A stretch of 8,873 nt of DNA from Actinomycetales bacterium (GTDB lineage Bacteria > Actinomycetota > Actinomycetes > Actinomycetales > Actinomycetaceae): NCBI GenBank assembly GCA_012513625.1, contig JAAZBW010000362.1, positions 1 to 8,873 on the forward strand. Direction: 5' to 3'. The notes under the pieces are model-generated. The model had not been told where the DNA came from. It made no database searches and worked only from the letters and a program-made list of their open reading frames with translations. How positions within the stretch are numbered: the stretch's first letter is position 1; each line of letters starts with the position of its first letter. Shown piece by piece: positions 1 through 6,500 of the stretch. Both the position numbers and the translations under genes were made by a program.

Positions 1-120
1 CCCGGTTGCCCACAGCGCCAGCGGCACGAGCAGTGCCACGAACATGACGGGCAGGCGGTCAATCACGAAGATCACCACGGTGAGCACAAGGATGGTCAGG
101 GTGATGACGGCCGGAGTCAT
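1..120 (-). CDS. Membrane permease, N-terminal fragment (SLC13/anion-permease-like)
   Basis: The gene runs off the left edge; only the first 40 residues are visible. They start MTPAVITLTILVLTVV and continue through IFVIDRLPVMFVALLVPLAL. The pattern is two hydrophobic helices broken by a short charged turn (D-R-L-P), which is how many SLC13/DASS and related ion-transporter superfamily permeases begin (hydrophobic helix, then 'RLPVdvVALLvllAL'). That would make it an inner-membrane, probably cation-coupled, carrier of dicarboxylates, sulfate or a similar anion; the substrate cannot be told from this piece. The ATG at 120 is preceded by GGG about six bases upstream. An in-frame ATG at 132 would add MLGS and cannot be excluded. 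It is divergent from the peptidase-transporter pair and shares the palindrome-rich region 121-314 with it. Family assignment is inference from a short N-terminus. Confidence 0.6.
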   Translation of the reverse strand, partial: MTPAVITLTILVLTVVIFVIDRLPVMFVALLVPLALWATG

Positions 121-153
121 GGACCCAAGCATCCCGCGCGTCTGGCGTCCACG

Positions 154-232
154 GCATCACCCGTGGCGGGTGGGTGCGTGGGTCACCCGGTGGGTGGTGC
201 GCCGGACCGGGTTTACCCGCAACGGGTGATGC
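154..232. promoter_or_regulatory. Palindrome cluster, probable operator region between divergent genes
   Basis: The element GCATCACCCGTGGCGGGT at 154-171 recurs inverted at 215-232, with 17 of 18 bases matching. Inside each copy is a 13-bp palindrome of the form ACCCG-N3-CGGGT (159-171 and 215-227), with centres 56 bp apart. Between them are an imperfect ACCC-GGT-GGGT at 185-195 and a CGGGT-TT-ACCCG palindrome at 208-219 that overlaps the right-hand element. Such symmetric half-sites in a divergent promoter region are typical of a dimeric repressor or activator binding two sites, possibly with looping. No regulator gene is visible in the window, so the protein is unknown. The half-site pattern is directly seen; the operator role is inferred. 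Confidence 0.5.
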
Positions 233-302
233 GTTTCCGGGGCGCGCTCACTACGTTCCCTCCAAGGACACTACTATGTGCCCGCCCTCAGCAACCCTGA
301 GC

Positions 303-307
303 AGGAG
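303..307 (+). promoter_or_regulatory. Ribosome binding site for the M17 peptidase start at 315
   Basis: AGGAG lies seven bases before the ATG at 315, an ideal Shine-Dalgarno spacing. It decides the start, because the longest uninterrupted peptidase frame would otherwise begin at the GTG at 420, which has no comparable site. A small hairpin (CTCAG at 287-291 pairing with CTGAG at 297-301) sits just upstream. A second in-frame ATG at 276 also has an AAGGA at 264-268, seven bases away. Confidence 0.7.
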
Positions 308-314
308 TTCCAAC

Positions 315-1799
315 ATGACCCACATTGCGCCCTATCCGCCATTCGCCCTTCCTGTTCGAGAGCTCCACGTGGCCGTGGCCGATTAGGCGCCCTCCTCGAT
401 CCAGGCGATCGCCCACCTCGTGTTCGAGGGCGAAGAGCCGCCCGCGCACCTCGGTTACAGCACTGACCGGGTGAAGGAACTCGGGTTCACCTCCAAGGTG
501 GGCTCCACCCTGCAGCTGGTCACGCCCGAAGGACCCGTGGTGGTCCTCACCGGGGGAGGGCAGCGCGAGGAGGTTGACACTGCCCAGGTGCGCGACGCCG
601 TCGCCGTGTTCGCGCGGGCCGTGCCGAAGCAGACCCACCTCGCGCTGGCCCTCCCGGCCCTGGATCTCGACGACGACGGCGTGGCTTCCGCCGCGCTGGA
701 GGGTGCCGCTCTGGCTCGCTACGTCTACCGCATCGGTGAGGACGGCCCGGAGGCGAAGCTCGATCAGTTCGTGGTGGTTGCCGACTCCGCCCGGCACGAG
801 GCCGTCCGCACGGGACTCGACCGCGGTGAGGTGCTGGTGCGGGCCACAAAGCTCGCTCGTGACCTCGCGGGCACTCCCGGCGGCATCCTCACGGCCACCC
901 GGATCGGTGAGGTGGCCGAGGACGTGGGTGCGAAGACCGGACTCGAGGTGGAGATCTTCGTCGAGGACCAGCTGGTCGAGATGGGCTGCGGAGGCCTCCT
1001 CGGAGTGAACCTCGGAAGCGTGGAACCGCCCGTGATGGTCAAGCTTGTCTACCGTCCGGAGGGGGAGCCCACCGGGCGCCTCACGCTCGTGGGCAAGGGC
1101 ATCATGTACGACGCTGGCGGCCTCGCCCTCAAGCCCGGTGACGAGGTGCACGCCACCATGAAGAACGACATGACGGGCGCGGCCGCGATCCTCGCGGCCA
1201 TGACGGCACTCCGCGAGCTCGGCTGCACCGCGCAGGTGACCGGATACCTCATGTGCACGGACAACATGCCGGACGCCACCGCCCTCAAGATGGGGGACAT
1301 CATCGTGATGCGCGGTGGGAAGACGGTGGAGGTCATCAACACGGACGCGGAGGGCCGCCTCGTGATGGCGGACGCGCTCGTGCTTGCCACCGAGGAACCG
1401 GTAGACGCGATCGTGGACATCGCCACGCTCACGGGTGCATGCCTGCGTACCTTCGGCACCGAGATCGCCGGGATCATCGGCAACAACGCCGGCGTGCTGG
1501 ATCAGGTCAGGGCCGCAGCAGACCGGGTGGACGAGCCCGTCTGGGAGCTGCCGCTCGCCCGCCGCTACCGCAGGGAACTCAAGTCCGAGATCGCGGACCT
1601 GCGGAACATGGGCGGCATCAACGCGGGCTCGATCACGGCCGCTCTCTTCCTCGAGGAGTTCGTGGGGGACGTTCCGTGGGCGCACATTGATATCGCGGGG
1701 ACGGCGCAGTCGCCCTCCGCGGAGAAGTGGCCCAACAAGGGCACCACCGGGTTTGGCACCCGCCTCCTCATCGACCTGGCCCTCAATTTCCGGGCCTGA
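315..1799 (+). CDS. M17 leucyl aminopeptidase family metallopeptidase, interrupted by an in-frame TAG at codon 24
   Basis: Cytosolic two-metal aminopeptidase that removes N-terminal residues from peptides. Numbering from the ATG at 315, the M17 catalytic residues are present: K261 and D266 in VGKGIMYDAGG, K273 in ALKP, D285 in MKNDM, and D344, E346 and R348 in NTDAEGR. The C-terminal signature NAGSITAALFLEEF followed by WAHIDIAGTA is also intact. Length from 315 is 494 codons, the usual size of the family (about 500). However, codon 24 (384-386) is TAG. The residues on both sides (VRELHVAVAD, stop, APSSIQAIAHLV) read as one continuous M17 N-terminal domain, so TAG probably replaces a sense codon such as TCG. 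The gene could be a nonsense mutant, contain a sequence error, be read through, or restart at the GTG at 420 to give 459 residues without the first strand of the N-terminal domain. The catalytic domain shows no other damage. The spacing K273 to D285 is 12, one more than in E. coli PepA or bovine lens aminopeptidase. An in-frame ATG at 276 is an alternative start. Stop TGA; the AbgT gene follows after 39 bp, so they are probably co-transcribed. Family confident; symbol withheld because it is not clearly the PepA orthologue. Confidence 0.88.
384..386 (+). other. In-frame amber codon inside the M17 peptidase
   Basis: TAG falls between GAT (Asp23) and GCG in the frame that begins at the ATG at 315 and ends at 1799. 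There is no frameshift; the same frame continues through the whole catalytic domain. The next bases, GCGCCC, do not match a known efficient readthrough context that I recognise. The three other genes whose stops are visible in the window all end in TGA. Confidence 0.8.
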
Positions 1800-1826
1800 C
1801 CCGTATCGCAACCCCCTTACTGACAC

Positions 1827-1832
1827 GAGGAG
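1827..1832 (+). promoter_or_regulatory. Ribosome binding site of the AbgT-family transporter gene
   Basis: GAGGAG with a six-base spacer before the ATG at 1839. It fixes the start of the transporter and lies in the 39-bp gap after the peptidase stop, where no terminator-like hairpin is visible, in keeping with one transcript for both genes. Confidence 0.8.
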
Positions 1833-1838
1833 TACGAG

Positions 1839-3494
1839 ATGGCCGAGAAGACCGTAGTCACTATTGACGAGGCGCCGAAGAGGGGCTTCCTCGACGTCAT
1901 CGAACGAGTGGGTAACAAGGTGCCGCCTCCGGCGCTCATGTTCGCCTACCTGATCGCGTTCGTGATCATCCTCTCGTGGTTGCTGAATCTGCTCGGCGTC
2001 TCGATCACCGAGGAGATCGCGGTTCCGCGGGATGACAAGGAGATCCAGTACGACTACTTCGAGGACACCACCCAGCCCGGCATGATCAGCCCGGACAGTC
2101 CGTACGAGGACGATTGGGAGATCGTCGAGATGGACGTCCCGATCAAGTCGCTCCTCTCGACGGAGGGGCTCCGGTTCATCTTCTCCTCGTTCGTGAACAA
2201 CTTCGCGGGCTTCAGCGTGGTGGCCGTGGTGTTCATCGCCATGATGGGCGCCGGCGTGGCCGAGGAGTCCGGCCTCCTCGGCTCCCTCATCCGCAAGATG
2301 GTGGGCGGCCTGCCCAACTGGGCGCTCAGCTTCGGCCTCATCTTCGTGGGAGTCCTCTCCTCGGTGGCCTCGGACGCGGGGTACCTGATCCTCATACCCC
2401 TCGCTGCCGCGGCGTTCGCCAGCGTGGGGAGGCATCCGCTCGCCGGGCTCGCGTCCGGCTTTGCCGGGGTGGCCGCGATCTTCATGGTGAACGTGATCTT
2501 CACCCCCACGGACGCCATGATCACCGAGATCGCGAACGAGGCGATCGCACTCGCGCCGGGGGACACCGAACCCCTCACCATCGTGGCGAATTACTTCTTC
2601 ATGATCGCGATGTCCATCCTGATGGCCCTCCTGGCCGCGATCGTGACGGACAAGTTTGTGGAGCCGCGCCTCGGCAAGTGGGAGCCCGAGGAGGGCCAGC
2701 TCGGCCACAACCAGGCGGATGGTATCAGCCCGGAGGCGGACAAGCGTGGATCCCGGTTCGCACTGTTCGGTTTCCTTGCCGTGGTGGTGATCGTGTCCCT
2801 GCTGACCTTCATCCCGGGCGCCCCGCTGCGGCACCCCGAGACGGGGGACATCATCGGCAACACGCCGTTCATGGACTCGCTGCTCTTCATCATCATGCTG
2901 ATGTTCCTCATCTCCGGGATCTGCTACGGAGTGGGCGCCCGCACCATGACGGGGAGCAAGGACGTCCTCGGAGCCATCACCAAGACCTTCGCCGGACTCG
3001 GCGGAATGGTGCTGATGCTGCTGATGATCGCCCAGTTCATCGCCTTCTTCAACTGGTCCAACATGCCCACGGTGATCGCGGGAGCGCTCGCGGGAGTGCT
3101 TGAGCAGGCGAACATCGGGGCCATCCCGCTACTGCTCCTGTTCATCATGGTGATCGTGCTGCTGGACTTCCTCATGCCGGGATCGCTGCCGAAATGGGCG
3201 ATCTTCGCGCCGATCTTTGTGCCGCTGTTCATCCAGTTGGGGGTGGCGCCGCAGACGTTGCTCGCGGCCTACCGGGTGGCCGACTCACCGGTGAACGCGC
3301 TCACGCCGCTCATGGTGTACCTACCGTTCATCGTGACGATTGCGCAGCAGTACACGAAGAAGGCGGGGATCGGCACGGTGGTGGCGCTCATGCTGCCCCA
3401 CAGCGTCTCGATCTTCGTGGTGTCCACGGTGCTGTTCATCCTGTGGTTCGCCCTCGGCATTCCGCTGGGACCGGGCTACCTGCCCGCAGTCTGA
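1839..3494 (+). CDS. AbgT-family transporter (p-aminobenzoyl-glutamate transporter family)
   Basis: Integral inner-membrane carrier of 551 residues. The family is known for importing p-aminobenzoyl-glutamate (E. coli AbgT) and for sulfonamide efflux (MtrF, YdaH). Family hallmarks in order: the N-terminal segment GFLDVIERVGNKVPPP (residues 16-31) leading into the first helix (about 32-53); SDAGYLILIPLAAAAFASVG (178-197) followed by RHPLAGLASGFAGVAA; FTPTDA (221-226); VEPRLGKW (274-281) opening a charged cytoplasmic loop to about residue 306; PGSLPKWAIFAPIFVP, with K452 and W453; and AAYRVADSPVNALTPLM, with D482 in the re-entrant hairpin region. The protein is longer than E. coli AbgT (508), largely through an acidic stretch at about 58-99 between the first two membrane segments. 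It is preceded by the M17 peptidase and ends at a strong terminator. Pairing with an aminopeptidase suggests import of a peptide or acyl-amino acid that is then hydrolysed; direction and substrate are not shown by the sequence. E. coli pairs abgT with the M20-type abgA/abgB instead. Confidence 0.93.
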   Translation: MAEKTVVTIDEAPKRGFLDVIERVGNKVPPPALMFAYLIAFVIILSWLLNLLGVSITEEIAVPRDDKEIQYDYFEDTTQPGMISPDSPYEDDWEIVEMDVPIKSLLSTEGLRFIFSSFVNNFAGFSVVAVVFIAMMGAGVAEESGLLGSLIRKMVGGLPNWALSFGLIFVGVLSSVASDAGYLILIPLAAAAFASVGRHPLAGLASGFAGVAAIFMVNVIFTPTDAMITEIANEAIALAPGDTEPLTIVANYFFMIAMSILMALLAAIVTDKFVEPRLGKWEPEEGQLGHNQADGISPEADKRGSRFALFGFLAVVVIVSLLTFIPGAPLRHPETGDIIGNTPFMDSLLFIIMLMFLISGICYGVGARTMTGSKDVLGAITKTFAGLGGMVLMLLMIAQFIAFFNWSNMPTVIAGALAGVLEQANIGAIPLLLLFIMVIVLLDFLMPGSLPKWAIFAPIFVPLFIQLGVAPQTLLAAYRVADSPVNALTPLMVYLPFIVTIAQQYTKKAGIGTVVALMLPHSVSIFVVSTVLFILWFALGIPLGPGYLPAV

Positions 3495-3497
3495 ACC

Positions 3498-3539
3498 AGG
3501 CGGGTGGGAGCGGGTGTGATCCCCGCTCCCACCCGCTTT
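3498..3539. terminator. Strong hairpin terminator between converging genes
   Basis: A perfect 15-bp GC-rich stem (arms 3500-3514 and 3522-3536; left arm GCGGGTGGGAGCGGG) encloses a seven-base loop and is followed on the plus strand by TTT and then mixed bases. It begins six bases after the AbgT stop and lies 22 bases beyond the dehydrogenase stop. It fits a rho-independent terminator for the peptidase-AbgT transcript with a short U tract, as is common in actinobacteria. The hairpin is symmetric and could also act on the opposing transcript, though that side lacks a T run. Confidence 0.8.
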
Positions 3540-3557
3540 CCGTTGTCCCGGGGCGGG

Positions 3558-6500
3558 TCAGCTGGCGAGGCCCCGGAGGGTTCGAACCGCCACCGCGAGC
3601 GATGCGTGGGAGACGCCGTCCTCACCGAGATCGCGCTGCAGGTCACGCAGCCGGGCCATCCCGGAGGCATGCGCCCGGTCCCAGACCTCGAGGTCGCCGC
3701 GGGCGCTGGCGATTACCTCGTGGGTGAGCAGGTTGAGGGCGCTGTGCAGGTCCTCACGTAGGGCCACCCGGGCGAGCGAGTCCCACCTCTCCTCCCGGGG
3801 GAGTTCCCGCACCCGGCCGAGGAAGCGGTCCACTCCGAAGTGCACCTCCGCGGCATAGCGCACAGGCGCCACCTGGGCCGCGGTGTGCTCGGTTTGTTCG
3901 GCAAGCAGCACCGAGTCGAGGAGGGAGTACACCTCCACCAGGGTTGCGGAGCGTTCGGCGAGTGGCTCCGGAACCCCGGCATCGGTGAGTGCCTCCACGC
4001 GGGCGAGCATCTCCTCGAGTGCCGAGCCGCGCACGAACCGGCCCACCTGGGGCGCGAGCTCCGCCACAGAGGGCCAGAAGCGCCCGATCGCGCCCCGGAT
4101 GTCGCCGCCCCAGGAGCGGTTCGCGAGGAACCACCGCACCGACTGGTCGAGCAGGCGGCGGAACTCGAGGTACAACCCGCTCAGCACCGCGGTGTCCACC
4201 ACGTTGTCGAGCGACTCCACGTCCCGGACGAACGAGGGGAGGTCGAACACCTCCCGGCTCACCACGAATGCGCGGGCGATCTCGGCGGCCGAGGCCCCGG
4301 TCTCGTCTGCCGCCCGGTGCACGAATGTGATGCCGCCGCGGTCCACCATCGAGTTGGCCAGACGGGTGGCGACAATCTCCCGGCGCAGCCGGTGTGTGCG
4401 GATCTCCTCCGGGAATCGCTCGCGAAGCGGCGCGGGGAAGTACCGCTCCAGCTCGCCCGAGAACCACGGGTCGTCCGGCAGCTCAGAGTCGAGGAGGTCT
4501 GCCTTCAGCGCCAACTTCGTGTAGGCCACGAGCACCGCGAACTCGGGCGAGTTGAGTCCCTCGCCCCGCTCGCCGCGCTGCGTGAGCTCCTCATCGGAGG
4601 GGAGGAACTCGAGTTCCCGGTCCAGATCGCCCCGGCGCTCGAGGGACCGGATGAGGCGGATGTGCTCGCCAAGCATCGGTGCCTGCTGCGTGCGGGCGTT
4701 GCCAAGCAGCACATTCTGCTCGTAGTTGTGCCGCAATACCTGTTCGGCAACCTCGCCCGTCATCACCCCGAGCAGCTCGTTGCGATCGCCGGCGGCGAGC
4801 CGGCCGTTCTCGATGGCGGCGGCCAGCAGGATCTTGATGTTCACCTCGTAGTCCGAACTGTCCACTCCGGCCGAGTTGTCGATCGCGTCCGTGTTCAGGT
4901 GGACGCCGTGCCGTGCGGCCTCCACGCGTCCGAGCTGGCTGAGGCCCAGGTTGCCGCCCTCGCCCACCACCCGGCACCGGAGTTGCGCTCCGTCCACGCG
5001 GATGGCGTCGTTCGCCCGGTCGCCGATCTCGGGGTGGGTCTCTGAGGCGGCCTTCACGTAGGTGCCGATGCCCCCGTTCCAGAGCAGGTCCACGGGTGCG
5101 GAGAGCACCGCCCGAATCAGCTCGCTCGGCGTGAGGTGAGCCGCGTCGTCCGGCAGGGCGAGGCGGCGGCGCACCGACTCGCTCACGGGTATGGACTTGG
5201 CCGAACGCGGATAGACCCCGCCACCGTGGCTCAGTATCCGCTCGTCGTAGTCCGCCCACGAGGAACGGGAGAGTGCGAACAGTCGCTGGCGCTCGGCGAA
5301 CGAGACGGCGGCGTCCGGGTCCGGATCGAGGAAGATGTGCCGGTGATCGAACGCGGCCACGAGCCGTATGTGGGGGGACAGGAGCATGCCGTTGCCGAAC
5401 ACGTCCCCGCTCATGTCCCCGATCCCAACCGCCGTGAACTCTTCCCGCTGCACATCGATACCGAGCTCGCGGAAGTGGTGCTGCACGGCGATCCACGCCC
5501 CGCGGGCGGTGATGCCCATCGCCTTGTGGTCGTATCCCGCAGAGCCGCCGGAGGCAAACGCGTCGCCCAGCCAGAAGCGATGCTCCGCGGACACCTCGTT
5601 CGCGAGGTCGGAGAACGCGGCGGTGCCCTTGTCCGCCGCCACCACGAGGTACGGGTCGTCGGAGTCGTGGCGCACCACCCGCTCCGGCGGAACCACGGCG
5701 CCGTCCACCAGGTTGTCCGTCACGGAGAGCATGGCGCCGATGAACTGCCGGTAGGCGGCTCGTCCGGCCGCGAGCCAGGCCTCCCGGCCCGTGACCGGGT
5801 CCAACGCGTTCTTCGCCACGAACCCGCCCTTCGCGCCTGCCGGCACGATGACCGCGTTCTTCACCACCTGCGCCTTCACGAGGCCGAGCACCTCGGTGCG
5901 GAAGTCCTCCCGCCGGTCGGACCACCGGAGCCCGCCCCGTGCCACCGCGCCGAAACGGAGGTGGACGCCCTCCACCCCCGGTCCGTACACCCAGATCTCG
6001 GCCGTGGGCAGGGGAGCGGGCAGGTCCGGTATCCGCTGCGGGTCCAGCTTGAACGCGAGCACCGCCCCGCCCGCGTCCCCGGACCACGACTGCTGGAAGT
6101 AGTTGGTTCGGTCCGTTCCGCGGATGATCGCGGTGAGTGCTCGGACGATCCGGTCCTGATCGAGGTTCGCCACGTCATCGAGCGCCGCGGAGATGTGGGC
6201 AGCCACGGATTCCTCGGTGCGGCCCTCCGGCACATCCTCGGCCCGGTCCGGATCGAAGCGCGCCTCGAACAGGTCCACGAGCAGGCGGGCCACGCCGGGG
6301 TTCACCCGAAGGGTGGTCACGATGTACTCGCGCGAGAACACGGCGCCCGTCTGCCGCAGGTAGGCGACCGCGGCGCGCAGGACCACCACCTGCTGCCAGG
6401 TGAGGCCGGCCAGCAGCACGAGCGCATTGAAGCCATCGTTCTCCGCGGCGCCCCGCCACACGGCGTGGAAGGCGTCCTCAAACCGGGCGGAGAAGTCCTG

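Noticed and set aside
272..277. TACTAT as a -10 box for the peptidase operon
   Set aside because: It resembles a -10 hexamer, but no reasonable -35 sits 16-18 bases upstream and it overlaps the alternative ATG at 276; not strong enough to list.
278..466. A frameshifted upstream route into the peptidase instead of the in-frame stop
   Set aside because: This frame (start GTG 278) gives a proline/arginine-rich product unlike M17, while the frame of the ATG at 315 reads family-like sequence on both sides of the TAG; a substitution explains it without any frameshift.
288..2834. 848-codon open frame on the minus strand opposite the peptidase and AbgT genes
   Set aside because: Its product is dominated by H, R, G, E, D and L with no recognisable domain. 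Long antisense frames are expected opposite GC-rich genes with strong third-position bias, and both plus-strand genes carry clear family motifs.
3840..5045. 401-codon plus-strand open frame inside the glutamate dehydrogenase
   Set aside because: Low-complexity His/Arg/Glu/Leu-rich shadow of a clearly real minus-strand gene; no ribosome binding site or known motif.
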